36,037 nucleotides of DNA from Alphaproteobacteria bacterium. GTDB taxonomy: Bacteria; Pseudomonadota; Alphaproteobacteria; UBA2966; CAIVPW01. The stretch is taken from NCBI GenBank assembly GCA_018658465.1, contig JABHVE010000013.1, forward strand, positions 1-36,037, given 5' to 3'. The notes under the pieces were generated by a model. The model was not told the origin of the DNA and made no database searches. It worked only from the letters and a program-made list of their open reading frames with translations. Below are positions 1-8,203 of the stretch, one piece after another (within the stretch, counting starts at the first letter, position 1; every line of letters starts with the position of its first letter). The translations under genes were made by a program, and so were the position numbers.

Positions 1-806
1 CCCGCCGATCCGGCTTCGGACCGATAACACGGGGTGTGGGCGGTCATGCGCAGGGGCAGCGCGTCGGCGTCGAGAATTTGTTCGCGCACAGTGTTGGTCA
101 GGGGCACCTCGGCCGTCGGGATCAACCAAAATTCATCCGTGGTGGCGAACAAGTCGTCGGCGAATTTCGGCAATTGCCCGGTGCCAAAGGCCGCATCGCT
201 GCGCACCAAATGGGGCACCGACATCTCGGTGTAGCCGTGGCCCGTGGTCAGGATATCCAGCATGTACGCGGCAAGTGCCCGTTCAAGCTGGGCCAAGGCA
301 CCGCGCAGAATCACGAACCGCGCGCCGGACATGCGGGCGGCAGCTTCAAAATCCATCAAGCCCAAGCCTTCACCGATGGCCACATGGTCTTTGGCCGCGA
401 AATCGAAATTCGGTGGCTCGCCCATGCGCACCCGTTCGGTGTTGGCGTCTTCGTTGGCCCCATCGGGGGCATCTGCTGAGGGCAAATTGGGTAGGCCGCC
501 CAAGGCGTCACCCAGAGTTTGGGTCAATTCGGAATGTTGTCCCTCCGCCCCTGCCAGATCGGCTTTTAGGGCCGAAACCCGGTCCATATTGGATTGGGCC
601 GCCGCATCATCGCCCTTTGATTTGAGCTGGCCAATCTCTTTGGACAGACGATTGCGCTCCGACTGCAGGTCCTGCATCCGCGTCGCCGCTTCCCGCACGG
701 CAGCATCGAGCTTTAAGATTTCAACCGATTGGGCCTCTACGCCTCGGCGCGCAAGCGCGCCATCGAAGCCCGCCGCATTTTCCCGAATCCATTTGATGTC
801 ATGCAT
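1..806 (-). CDS. serS: Seryl-tRNA synthetase, N-terminal part (cut by window edge)
   Basis: Charges tRNA-Ser with serine in the cytoplasm. About 268 codons are visible. The protein begins MHDIKWIREN, the usual SerRS start, followed by the long antiparallel coiled-coil arm that grips the tRNA (rich in Q, E, K, R and L, about residues 30-100). The last readable stretch, TPCYRSEAGSAG, is class II motif 2, so the final part of the catalytic domain including motif 3 lies outside the window. The start is the ATG at 804-806. It is downstream of and co-directional with tatABC, a common alphaproteobacterial order, with 178 bp between tatC and serS that contain a G/C-rich palindrome. Identification is firm; only the truncation limits the call. 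Confidence 0.96.
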   Translation of the reverse strand, partial: MHDIKWIRENAAGFDGALARRGVEAQSVEILKLDAAVREAATRMQDLQSERNRLSKEIGQLKSKGDDAAAQSNMDRVSALKADLAGAEGQHSELTQTLGDALGGLPNLPSADAPDGANEDANTERVRMGEPPNFDFAAKDHVAIGEGLGLMDFEAAARMSGARFVILRGALAQLERALAAYMLDILTTGHGYTEMSVPHLVRSDAAFGTGQLPKFADDLFATTDEFWLIPTAEVPLTNTVREQILDADALPLRMTAHTPCYRSEAGSA

Positions 807-939
807 GGCTCGGTTGGTACCAGATTTCTACGGTTGCCGCCAACGGGCGGTCCGCCGAATTGGAACGTGGCCCGTAGTTCGCGGTGTTTTCGTCGTGGAT
901 GAGAGACCCAAGCTCAGTTTGGGCTGTTGCGTACGCACC

Positions 940-978
940 CCCTCCCCCTAACCCCCTCCCTCGGTGGGGAGAGGGGAT
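940..978. repeat. CCCTCCC/GGGAGGGG intergenic palindrome
   Basis: A C-rich then G-rich inverted repeat (CTCCC-TCGGT-GGGGAG, preceded by CCCCCTAACCCC). The same motif family recurs near 23351, 25335-25440 and 27706-27745. Such elements are common between genes in alphaproteobacteria. It lies in the 178-bp tatC-serS gap; no T-run follows it, so a terminator role is only possible. Confidence 0.6.
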
Positions 979-984
979 CCAAGG

Positions 985-1824
985 CTATGTCGCGGCGGCT
1001 TCGGCCTGGGCCTTGGCTTTGGATTTCTCCACGAACCGGGCAGAGATGATGGAAATCTCGTACAGCAGGACAATGGGGATGGCGAGGCCGATCTGGCTGA
1101 GCGGGTCCGGGGGCGTGAGGATGGCGGCGGCGACAAACGCCATGACGATGGAATACCGGCGTTTGTCTTTTAGACCGTCGGAAGTGACCATGCCCGCCCG
1201 AGCCAACAGGGTCAGCAATACGGGCAGTTCAAAGGCAATGCCAAAGGCAAAAATCAGGCGCATGGAAAGGCTTAGGTATTCCGAGACTTTGGGCAGCAAT
1301 TCCACGGACAAAGTTTCCGCATCGCCGACAATTTGGAACCCCGCGAAGAAATCCCAGGCCACCGGCATCACCAGGTAATAGACCATGGAGGAGCCGAGGA
1401 CGAACAAGAACGGGGTGACGATCAGGAACGGCAGAAACGCGTTCTTTTCGGTTTTATAAAGCCCCGGCGCCACAAACAGCCAAAGTTGGGTGGATACCAA
1501 GGGGAACGAAATAAAGGCGGCGAAGAAGAACGCCACTTTGACGTTGGTGAAGAATTTTTCGTGCAGGGCGGTAAAGATCAGGCCCTTGCCTTCTTGGTCT
1601 TCCCACAGGTTCAGGTCTTGCAGCGGTTGAACCAGAAAATCGAAAATGGGATTGGCGAAATAGAAGCTGATCAGAAAGGCGATCAGAAAGGCGACCATGG
1701 ACCAGGTCAGCCGTTTGCGCAGCTCTACCAAATGTTCGAGCAGCGGCATTTTGTGTTGATCGACGTCTGCGCGATCCGCCGCGGTTTTTTCTTTGGCCGA
1801 ACCCTTGGCCTTGGCCCTCGCCAT
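985..1824 (-). CDS. tatC: Sec-independent translocase subunit TatC
   Basis: Multispanning core of the twin-arginine translocase, which with TatB recognises signal peptides of folded proteins in the inner membrane. The 279-residue protein has a basic N-terminus, then the TatC signature region MPLLEHLVELRKRL (about residues 27-40), and six hydrophobic segments (first around LTWSMVAFLIAFLISFYF). The second periplasmic loop and the C-terminal helices are all present, so the gene is intact. It lies 10 bp after tatB and ends 178 bp before serS. The C-terminal tail is rich in K, A and E. A tatA-tatB-tatC-serS order is common in alphaproteobacteria. Confidence 0.97.
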   Translation of the reverse strand: MARAKAKGSAKEKTAADRADVDQHKMPLLEHLVELRKRLTWSMVAFLIAFLISFYFANPIFDFLVQPLQDLNLWEDQEGKGLIFTALHEKFFTNVKVAFFFAAFISFPLVSTQLWLFVAPGLYKTEKNAFLPFLIVTPFLFVLGSSMVYYLVMPVAWDFFAGFQIVGDAETLSVELLPKVSEYLSLSMRLIFAFGIAFELPVLLTLLARAGMVTSDGLKDKRRYSIVMAFVAAAILTPPDPLSQIGLAIPIVLLYEISIISARFVEKSKAKAQAEAAAT

Positions 1825-1834
1825 TTAAGGGGCT

Positions 1835-2485
1835 CTATGCCCCGGCCGGAGGAGGCGCAGAGGTGCTGTCGCCGGTCCGTTCGGGTGTGGCGGCTTTTTT
1901 GGCATCGCCATTGCCGTCATCGTCGTCGCCGTCGTTATCGCCGGAAGTCTCAGGCTCAACCGCTTCACCCGCATCTTTGTTGTTGGGCGTTTTGGGGGTG
2001 GGCGCATCGGCGGTCGAAGCCTCCATGCCATCATCGTCTTCGCCGTCTTTGGCATCATCGTCGTCTTCGCTGCTATCGGCGATTTTGGGCGCAGATTTCT
2101 TATCGGCCTCGGCCTCGGTTTGTTCTTCGAATTCGTCCGGGGGGTCCAATTTCTTTTTGGCATCTTCGGCCAATTCGGTGCCGATGACGTTGCCGGTGAA
2201 CATCCCCGCGATCTTGTTGTCGCCATCCAGGGTGCCGTCCAATTCGTCTTCGACCCGCATGTCGGCGACCCGCGATTCGACGTCCTTGAATGTGTCTTTC
2301 ATGTCGTCCATGTCGGCCTCTTTGGCCAGGTCGCTCATGGTGTCTTGGAATTCTTTACTCAGTCCGCGGATTTTCCGCATGATCTGAGTGAATGTGCGCA
2401 AGACACGAGGGAGCTCCTTTGGTCCAACCACCAATACGGTGATGACCGCGATCAACATGAATTCTGGCCAGTGAATACCGAGCAT
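1835..2485 (-). CDS. tatB: Sec-independent translocase subunit TatB
   Basis: Single-span partner of TatC in Tat signal-peptide recognition. The 216-residue protein starts MLGIHWPEFMLIAVITVLVV, a membrane helix, and continues with the TatA/B hinge GPKELPRVLR and an amphipathic helix (about residues 20-45). The remaining ~150 residues are a very acidic, low-complexity tail (runs of D and E, with P, T and A), expected to be disordered and longer than in E. coli TatB (171 residues overall). It follows tatA by 63 bp and precedes tatC by 10 bp. The E/P hinge and acidic tail favour TatB over TatA. Confidence 0.95.
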   Translation of the reverse strand: MLGIHWPEFMLIAVITVLVVGPKELPRVLRTFTQIMRKIRGLSKEFQDTMSDLAKEADMDDMKDTFKDVESRVADMRVEDELDGTLDGDNKIAGMFTGNVIGTELAEDAKKKLDPPDEFEEQTEAEADKKSAPKIADSSEDDDDAKDGEDDDGMEASTADAPTPKTPNNKDAGEAVEPETSGDNDGDDDDGNGDAKKAATPERTGDSTSAPPPAGA

Positions 2486-2548
2486 CTCGGCGCATCATTT
2501 CCCGGTGGTGCGAAGGAGCCGTGGGTCCAACGCGGCCCCCAAGGGCGA

Positions 2549-2785
2549 TTAGCCCTTTGCGGTTTCTTTTTTGGTGGAGGACTCTTCCGATTCGGAAGTC
2601 ACGGTTTCGGTTTCGATCTTGTCCTTATCGCCTTCGGCAACATCATCTTCCTTCACTTGCTTTTTGAAGGCCTTCAAGCCGCTGCCGAAATCGCCCATGA
2701 TCCCAGAGATTTTGCCCCGACCGCCAAACAGCAGCAGCACGACGGCAAGCACGATCATCCAGTGCCAAATGCTAAACGTTCCCAT
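2549..2785 (-). CDS. tatA: Sec-independent translocase subunit TatA
   Basis: Pore-forming subunit of the Tat translocase. The 78-residue protein shows the N-terminal helix [20 protein letters not shown], the hinge [15 protein letters not shown] and an amphipathic helix [13 protein letters not shown], then a charged tail rich in E, K, S and T. Length and layout are normal for the family. It is the first gene of the tat group; the fbp-type ATPase gene ends 72 bp upstream on the same strand, so read-through from the iron operon is possible. No clear terminator is visible in that gap. Confidence 0.96.
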   Translation of the reverse strand: MGTFSIWHWMIVLAVVLLLFGGRGKISGIMGDFGSGLKAFKKQVKEDDVAEGDKDKIETETVTSESEESSTKKETAKG

Positions 2786-2857
2786 TAAATCTATCCCGCT
2801 AAAGCCTTGATTTCTAAAACATCATGGCAGAATGCCCCGGTGTAGGCAAACCTCGCC

Positions 2858-3904
2858 CTAATCAGCGAAAACGAAGCACCCTGACCGAGCGATTGCCACC
2901 TGAACCTCTGCCCCCGGAGCAGGACTAGTCCCCGGCCCCAGGCGTGCAAGATACTTAGCGACACCTGTCACAGGTTTCAACCACACAAGATCATATGGCC
3001 CCATATTTCGGGCCGACAGGACGGTGGCGGCAACTCCGTGAGCACCCCCACCGCCGCCTTGGGTGAGCACCAGAGATTCCGGCCGCAAGCAGACGGTGGC
3101 TGGGGTGCCGTCAGCCAAGTCCGGGGCGGCGATGAGGCCCAGCTCAGTGGCAACAGATTTCCCTTTAACAAAACCTCCTACGAGGCTGATTTCAGAGAAA
3201 AATTTCGTGGTGAACACGTCGACAGGATGGTGGTACAGATCCGCCGGTGTGCCCTGTTGAATAATCCGCCCATTTCTCATCAACGCCACACGATCACCCA
3301 AGCGCATGGCTTCGTCGGAATCGTGGGTGACCATCAGCGTTGCCGTTCCCAATTGGCGCAATAAAGCCAGAGTTTCTTCGCCGACCTGATCGCGCAGGCG
3401 AAAATCCAATCCTGAGAATGGCTCATCCATCAGCATGACCTTTGGTCCCGGCGCCAAGGCCCGCGCCAGGGCAACACGCTGTTGTTCACCCCCCGAAAGG
3501 GTGTGCGGAAAGGCCGAGGCATGAGCGGCCAAGTTCATGCGTTCCAGCAAATCATCGACGATACGGCGGCGAGCCTCGGGCGGCTGGTCGCCGATACCAA
3601 ACTCGACGTTTGCCCTAACGTCCAGGTGGGGAAACAACGCGAAATCCTGGAACACCAGGCCGACGTTGCGGGCCTCGGGGGGCACGAAGGCCCCGTCGTC
3701 ATCCATGACCTGGTCGCCGATGGCCACTCGCCCAGAGTCTGCGGATTCCAACCCAGCCGCCAAACGCAACGTCGTGGTTTTGCCGCAACCGGATGGCCCC
3801 AGCATGCACACCACTTCGCCGGGCGCCACCGTCAGATCGATGGCGTCTGCGGCGGCATGGCCATCGAAGGACCGCGATACCTGTTCCAGAACCAAGCCGG
3901 TCAT
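2858..3904 (-). CDS. fbpC: Ferric-iron ABC transporter ATP-binding protein (FbpC-like)
   Basis: ATPase that powers import of ferric iron delivered by the adjacent binding protein. In the 348 residues: Walker A GPSGCGKTT (36-44), Q-loop at VFQDF (about 84-88), signature LSGGEQQRVALARA (136-149), Walker B VMLMDEP (156-162) and switch His194. After about residue 235 comes a C-terminal regulatory domain of the MOI/TOBE type (CLRPESLVL). Its start overlaps the permease stop by 4 nt (ATGA), showing translational coupling. Domain order fits FbpC/FutC; other anion or metal importers share it, so the substrate is taken from the neighbouring binding protein. Confidence 0.88.
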   Translation of the reverse strand: MTGLVLEQVSRSFDGHAAADAIDLTVAPGEVVCMLGPSGCGKTTTLRLAAGLESADSGRVAIGDQVMDDDGAFVPPEARNVGLVFQDFALFPHLDVRANVEFGIGDQPPEARRRIVDDLLERMNLAAHASAFPHTLSGGEQQRVALARALAPGPKVMLMDEPFSGLDFRLRDQVGEETLALLRQLGTATLMVTHDSDEAMRLGDRVALMRNGRIIQQGTPADLYHHPVDVFTTKFFSEISLVGGFVKGKSVATELGLIAAPDLADGTPATVCLRPESLVLTQGGGGGAHGVAATVLSARNMGPYDLVWLKPVTGVAKYLARLGPGTSPAPGAEVQVAIARSGCFVFAD

Positions 3905-5625
3905 GAGCCGGGCCGAGATTTCGCCTGGCCTTCGCCAGGCCGGGATTTAGTGAGCGCCCGGGACAGCACCAACACCGGCATCAGCCCCACCAAGACGATG
4001 GCCAGAGCAGCCGGGGCGGCGTCGGCCAAGCGTTCGTCCGATGCCAGCTCGAAGGCCCGCACAGCCAAGGTGTTGAAATCGAAGGGCCGTAAAATCAACG
4101 TCGCCGGTAGCTCCTTCATGGCGTGGACGAACACCAAAAGCCCGGCGGCCAACAAACTGCCGCGCACCATCGGGGCATGGACCCGGCGCAAGGTTGCGCC
4201 TGGGCGCGCACCCAGTGATCGGGCGGCGCGGTCCATGTTGGGGGTGACCTTGCCCAGGCCAGATTCGACTGTGTTGAGAGAGATTGCCAAGAACCGAACG
4301 ATATACGCGAAGAGCAGGGCGAACACCGTACCCGAAAGCACCAAGCCCGTGGAGACATTGAAGGTGGCGCGCATCCAGCCATCCACCGCGTTGTCGGTCC
4401 AGGCGAAGGGGATCATCACCCCCACCGCGATAACAGGGCCGGGGATGGCGTAGCCCAGCCCGGCTATGCGCGCCCCCGCTCGAGCCAAGCGCCCAGGTGC
4501 GATGCGCACGGCATAGGCCAGCACCAGAGCGATGCCCACCGCCAGCACGGCGGCGGCGGCGGAAATGCCGATGGTGTTGGCGGCCTCCCGCAGAAACCGT
4601 GCATCGAGAATCGCCGGAGCAGTTTCAATGGACCACATCGCCAATTGTCCGGCGGGCAGCAAAAACCCCAGGAAGATCGGGATCGCACACGCCGCGATCG
4701 CCCCGGTCTTCGCCCAACCGGTCAGGCGGTAGCGGGGCAACGGCCGATATTTGGTGGAGGTGTGATGGTACGCCGCCCGGCCCCGGGAAATCCGTTCAAT
4801 GGCCAGCAGGGCAAAAATAAACAGCATCAGGATCGCCGCCAATTGGGCTGCCGCTGCCAAATCCCCCAAGCCATACCAAGTGCGAAAAATGCCGGTGGTG
4901 AAGGTATCAACGGCGAAATATTGCACGGCACCGAATTCGCTCAAGGCTTCCATTAAGGCCAAAGCCATCCCGGCGGCGATGGCCGGCCGGGCCAAAGGCA
5001 GAGCAATACGCCGAAACGTTCGCCACGGACCCTGGCCCAAGGTTCTGCCCACTTCCAAGACGCAAACGGATTGTTCAAGGAACGCTGTGCGCGCCAGCAG
5101 GTAGACGTAGGGGTACAGCACCAGGCCCATCAGCATGATGACCCCGGGGAGGGATCGCACCTGGGGGAACCAATACTCCCCCGCGCCCCAGCCAAACCAA
5201 TCACGCAATGCGGTTTGCACCGGCCCGGCGAAATCCATCATGCCGCCGTAGGTGAACGCGATGGCGTAGGCGGGCATGGCCAGAGGCAATAACAGCGCCC
5301 ATTCGAAAACCCGTCGGCCAGGGAACGCGCACATGCTGACAAGCCACGCGGTGCCCGCACCCATGATCAATGTCAGGACCGAGACCCCTGCCAACAGCCA
5401 CAGAGTATTTGTGACGTAGCGGCCAAGGACGGTGTCGACTAAATGACTCCATACCTCGGTGGTCGGCACAAAAACCGACGCCAGCACCACCAGGATGGGA
5501 ATGGAAACAATAGCTGCGATGGCCAGGGCCAGAACGGTCCATCCGCCGAATTGCGCGCTACGGCGACGGGACTTATCGGTTGGCCCCGATGACTGGCCGT
5601 CAAATGCGGCCTCAGCTAGCGCCAT
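3901..5625 (-). CDS. fbpB: Ferric-iron ABC transporter permease (fused FbpB-like)
   Basis: Inner-membrane permease of the iron importer. The 574 residues form two homologous halves, each with about six hydrophobic segments and an EAA-type cytoplasmic loop: EVGRTLGQGPWRTFRRIALP in the first half and DRAARSLGARPGATLRRVHA in the second. This tandem organisation is typical of FbpB/FutB-type iron permeases and explains why one gene suffices. The N-terminal ~25 residues are polar and basic. It starts 42 bp after the binding-protein gene and overlaps the ATPase gene by 4 nt. No truncation is seen. Confidence 0.88.
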   Translation of the reverse strand: MALAEAAFDGQSSGPTDKSRRRSAQFGGWTVLALAIAAIVSIPILVVLASVFVPTTEVWSHLVDTVLGRYVTNTLWLLAGVSVLTLIMGAGTAWLVSMCAFPGRRVFEWALLLPLAMPAYAIAFTYGGMMDFAGPVQTALRDWFGWGAGEYWFPQVRSLPGVIMLMGLVLYPYVYLLARTAFLEQSVCVLEVGRTLGQGPWRTFRRIALPLARPAIAAGMALALMEALSEFGAVQYFAVDTFTTGIFRTWYGLGDLAAAAQLAAILMLFIFALLAIERISRGRAAYHHTSTKYRPLPRYRLTGWAKTGAIAACAIPIFLGFLLPAGQLAMWSIETAPAILDARFLREAANTIGISAAAAVLAVGIALVLAYAVRIAPGRLARAGARIAGLGYAIPGPVIAVGVMIPFAWTDNAVDGWMRATFNVSTGLVLSGTVFALLFAYIVRFLAISLNTVESGLGKVTPNMDRAARSLGARPGATLRRVHAPMVRGSLLAAGLLVFVHAMKELPATLILRPFDFNTLAVRAFELASDERLADAAPAALAIVLVGLMPVLVLSRALTKSRPGEGQAKSRPGS

Positions 5626-5667
5626 GGGGGATACTTCTTTGGGTTGGGGATCTCCGGGGCCTCGGAG

Positions 5668-6747
5668 TTAGCGCCAACCGACCCGGTCGAACATCATCAG
5701 GGCGTCGGATTGAAACTCTGCCAAGCGGTGAAGGTCAAGGGTGTCCGCCTGAAAGGTCCCAAAAGATGCCACGGCATCGGAGGCGGGAACGCCGCTGCGT
5801 ACCGGAAATTCATAGACAACTTCGGCGTAGATTTTTTGGGCGTCTGGGGACACCAGAAATTCCAACAACCGAACGGCGTTTTCGGGATTGGGGGCGAACT
5901 GGCCGACACCGGCACCGGAAATGTTCACATGAGTTCCGCGCTCCCCTGCCCCTTGGTTGGGCCAAAACAGGGCAACCTGGGCTGCCGCCTGTTGTTCTTC
6001 CGCCGTGCCGTCCTTCATGCCGGCGTAATAATATGTGTTGGCCACGGCCACGTCACATTGGCCAGCGGCAACGGCTTTGATTTGATCGCGATCGCCGCCT
6101 TGGGGGTCGCGGGCCATGTTGGCGACCATCCCGGCGGCCCAATTTTCGGCCCCCACCGCCCCATCGTGGGCAATCAGCGACGCCAACAGGGATTGATTGT
6201 AGACGTTGGTAGACGAGCGAATGCACACCCGCCCCTGCCATTCGGCCGCGGCCAAGTTTTCGTATGTGGACAAATCGGTCGGATCGACACGGTCCGGGGC
6301 ATAGAAAAACACCCGGGCGCGAACGCCTAAGCCAAACCAGTAACCATCAGGGTCGCGATATTGTTCGGGAATTGCGGCGGCGAGAAGGTCTGACGTGACC
6401 GGCCGTAACACATCGGCCTCGGTGGCGCGGATCAGGCGACCGGCATCGGTGGTCAGCAGCACATCGGCGGGACTGTTGCGGCCCTCGGCCTTCATGCGCT
6501 CCAACAATGCGTCGGCGCTGGCGGTAATCAAATTCACGGAAATGCCGGTGGCTTCGGTGAAGGCATCCAATAGCGGTCGGATCAAGGCTTCTTGGCGGGC
6601 CGAGTACACATTGACTGATCCAGGTGACTGGGCGGTGGCGGTGCCAAGTCCCTGCTCAGGGACCAGCCAATTTGTCAGACCAAAGGCCAGAGCCAACGCA
6701 AGGACAGACACAATTCCGCTGGCAAATCGAAGCTTGGGTTTATTCAT
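5668..6747 (-). CDS. fbpA: Periplasmic Fe(III)-binding protein (FbpA/FutA-like)
   Basis: Captures ferric iron in the periplasm for the FbpB/FbpC importer. The 359 residues begin with a Sec-type signal peptide (hydrophobic stretch to about residue 30, likely cleaved after TATAQ or nearby; no twin arginine). The mature N-terminus VNVYSARQEALIRPLLDAF is the family hallmark. ADVLLTTDAGRL and the tyrosine-rich VANTYYYAG (where iron-ligand tyrosines lie in FutA-type proteins) follow. It is the first gene of a three-gene operon, with Fur-like boxes upstream at 6854-6875 and 6939-6960. The class is clear; Fe(III) specificity is inferred from motifs and boxes. Confidence 0.9.
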   Translation of the reverse strand: MNKPKLRFASGIVSVLALALAFGLTNWLVPEQGLGTATAQSPGSVNVYSARQEALIRPLLDAFTEATGISVNLITASADALLERMKAEGRNSPADVLLTTDAGRLIRATEADVLRPVTSDLLAAAIPEQYRDPDGYWFGLGVRARVFFYAPDRVDPTDLSTYENLAAAEWQGRVCIRSSTNVYNQSLLASLIAHDGAVGAENWAAGMVANMARDPQGGDRDQIKAVAAGQCDVAVANTYYYAGMKDGTAEEQQAAAQVALFWPNQGAGERGTHVNISGAGVGQFAPNPENAVRLLEFLVSPDAQKIYAEVVYEFPVRSGVPASDAVASFGTFQADTLDLHRLAEFQSDALMMFDRVGWR

Positions 6748-6853
6748 GACGACTACTGTTTCCGATTTTCAACGCGTTTTTTTATCTCACCAAACGCCGC
6801 ACTTGATGGTTCCGTTATTGGCATTCCCGACTTTTCAGTCTTTGAGCGAATTT

Positions 6854-6875
6854 TTGCGAATAATTCTTAATATCA
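6854..6875. promoter_or_regulatory. Second, weaker Fur-like box
   Basis: A 22-bp stretch beginning TTGCGA and containing AATTCTTAATATC. It matches the stronger box at 6939-6960 at 16 of 22 positions. It is 107 bp upstream of the fbpA start codon. Only the resemblance is seen; iron-dependent binding is inferred. Confidence 0.4.
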
Positions 6876-6938
6876 AACTAAAAAGCCCTAGAAAACATGT
6901 GGCGAAACGTCGCATGTCATTGGGTAAAACCTTCTTTA

Positions 6939-6960
6939 TTGCGACTATTTCTCATTTGCA
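6939..6960. promoter_or_regulatory. Candidate Fur box upstream of the iron operon
   Basis: A 22-bp site whose right half TTCTCATTTGCA matches the known proteobacterial Fur half-site and whose left half starts TTGCGA. It lies between the divergently oriented iron operon (minus strand, start 6747) and the small lipoprotein gene (plus strand, start 7091), so it could repress both. It also overlaps an inverted repeat, TGCGACT (6940-6946) and AGTCGCA (6960-6966), with a third AGTCGCA at 6994-7000. Confidence 0.5.
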
Positions 6961-7090
6961 GTCGCATTAGTACATCAAACTTTGGCCTTGGCAAGTCGCA
7001 ATCGTCTATGGCCACCATAGATGCGCCTGCCGGTTTTATCCCTTACATTCAATGTGCTACCGCCTTGGTCAAACCCGTGGGGGGACCCAG

Positions 7091-7423
7091 ATGTCCGAAT
7101 TTAAGATTATGAATACCAAGATGCGGTTGCGATCCGTGCCCATTTTCAAGCAATTGGGAGCGATTGTGATCGTGGCCTTGGCGGTAGCAGCCTGCGGAGA
7201 GTCCCAGTGGACCGGGACCATTTATCCGGACCGCGAAAATCTACGGGACTTTGAACGGGTGGGCGTTTTCGCAACCCTAGATCAATGCCGGGCCGCCGCA
7301 ACGACGGCCATCGGCGAATTGGGCGACCGCGGCGAAAACGTGGTCGCCGGTTGGGATTGCGGTCAGAATTGTTCCGTCGACAATGACGGCGACCTGGACT
7401 GCATCAAATACGAACAGGGCTAG
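7091..7423 (+). CDS. Small conserved-looking lipoprotein, unknown function
   Basis: Function not recognised. The start chosen is the ATG at 7091, about 6 nt after a strong GGGGGGA ribosome-binding site; an upstream ATG at 7052 lacks one. The product is 110 residues: a basic N-terminus, a hydrophobic segment, and a lipobox VAAC with the lipidated Cys at residue 35. The mature part contains several cysteines in a patterned tail (DQCRAAA, then WDCGQNCS and DLDCIK), suggesting a small disulfide-stabilised periplasmic domain. The stop TAG (7421-7423) shares its G with the first base of a palindromic repeat. It faces away from the iron operon and shares its Fur-like control region, so iron regulation is possible. 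Confidence 0.75.
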   Translation: MSEFKIMNTKMRLRSVPIFKQLGAIVIVALAVAACGESQWTGTIYPDRENLRDFERVGVFATLDQCRAAATTAIGELGDRGENVVAGWDCGQNCSVDNDGDLDCIKYEQG

Positions 7424-7463
7424 TGCAGATCGCGGGCCGCTAGGCCCGCGTAAATCTGAACGG
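7423..7463 (+). repeat. Bulged palindrome, copy 1
   Basis: Foot GTGCAGAT, head stem CGCGGGCC/GGCCCGCG (8 bp) with loop GCTA, bulge TAA, then ATCTGAACGG. The first base is the last base of the lipoprotein stop codon. Confidence 0.9.
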
Positions 7464-7473
7464 AAAAAACAAA

Positions 7474-7517
7474 GTGCAGATCGTGGTGTGTCTCAGACCA
7501 CGAGAATGTGACGTTCG
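7474..7517 (+). repeat. Bulged palindrome, copy 2 (degenerate)
   Basis: Left foot GTGCAGAT and head stem CGTGGT/ACCACG are intact; the right foot is decayed (AATGTGACGTTCG). It lies 10 bp after copy 1 and carries a different head. Confidence 0.7.
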
Positions 7518-7527
7518 AGTGGGCCCC

Positions 7528-8202
7528 CTAATTCGCTGCTAACTTGAGCGCCGTTGCCAAGGTTCGGCCTCCAAGGGCTGATTGTCGCCAATTTTTTGTC
7601 GCTTGCTCCACCGCTTCGCTGGAACTGCAGTCCTGTTCTCGAACTCCATCGAGAGCCCCATAGTATGCGATTACTGAACCTACCAATTCGGGTTCAAGCA
7701 AGCCAAGTTTAGGAACGGACCACCGATAAATATCGGTGTACACAAACTCAATGCGCAATCGGATATCTGTCTCCTCACGGCGCTCCGATAAAACTTTTTG
7801 AACAGCATTTGCCATGCTTTCAACTGTGGAAACATTGTTTTCTATTTCGCCAATAAGCGCGGAAATCAACATACGGCGTTCGCCTTCGACCTTGGCCTTG
7901 TCCTCAGCTAAGGCATTCTTGTGGGATAGTTGCGTTCCCCTTAGAAACCCGAAATAGGCGAAGCCTCCAGTGATGAAGGCGGCGAAAATCGCCACAAAAT
8001 AAGCCGCGATTTCTGTAGGGAATTCGAGTGCAATATTTTCTTCGGCATCCCCCACGAGACCTTCATCGAGCAAAACTAAGGTTTCGCCATCCATGACCAC
8101 CGCATCGCCCTCAATCAAAAGCTCAGAGATGGGAGGCGACCCTTGAGCCAGCACTTGGGCGGCAAGAGCCACAAACAAAAGGGCTGATAGGAGTAGGCGC
8201 AT
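7528..8202 (-). CDS. Membrane protein of unknown function, paralogue B
   Basis: Function not recognised. I start it at the ATG at 8200-8202, one base after the upstream gene's TAA, because this gives a good signal peptide (MRLLLSALLFVALAAQVLAQ). The 224-residue product then has an acidic external stretch, one hydrophobic span (about residues 65-85), and a cytoplasmic part starting FGFLRGTQLSHKNALAED, followed by helices (RRMLISALIGEIENNV). This part matches the preceding gene's product closely in layout (GF-RGT-L-H, RR-L--AL-GEI--NV, EL---V--YYG-L), so the two arose by tandem duplication. Paralogue B has gained a signal peptide and an extra extracytoplasmic segment of ~40 residues. Confidence 0.78.
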   Translation of the reverse strand: MRLLLSALLFVALAAQVLAQGSPPISELLIEGDAVVMDGETLVLLDEGLVGDAEENIALEFPTEIAAYFVAIFAAFITGGFAYFGFLRGTQLSHKNALAEDKAKVEGERRMLISALIGEIENNVSTVESMANAVQKVLSERREETDIRLRIEFVYTDIYRWSVPKLGLLEPELVGSVIAYYGALDGVREQDCSSSEAVEQATKNWRQSALGGRTLATALKLAAN

Positions 8203-8203
8203 T

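Larger units (their letters stand above)
6748..7090. other. 343-bp divergent control region, AT-rich
   Basis: No gene is supported here. The stretch is clearly AT-richer than its neighbours. It contains the two Fur-like boxes, three AGTCGCA/TGCGACT heptamers (6940, 6960, 6994) and a perfect short inverted repeat, CTATGG-CCA-CCATAG, at 7006-7020. Divergent promoters for fbpA and the lipoprotein gene are expected here, but I could not assign -35/-10 boxes with confidence. Confidence 0.6.
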
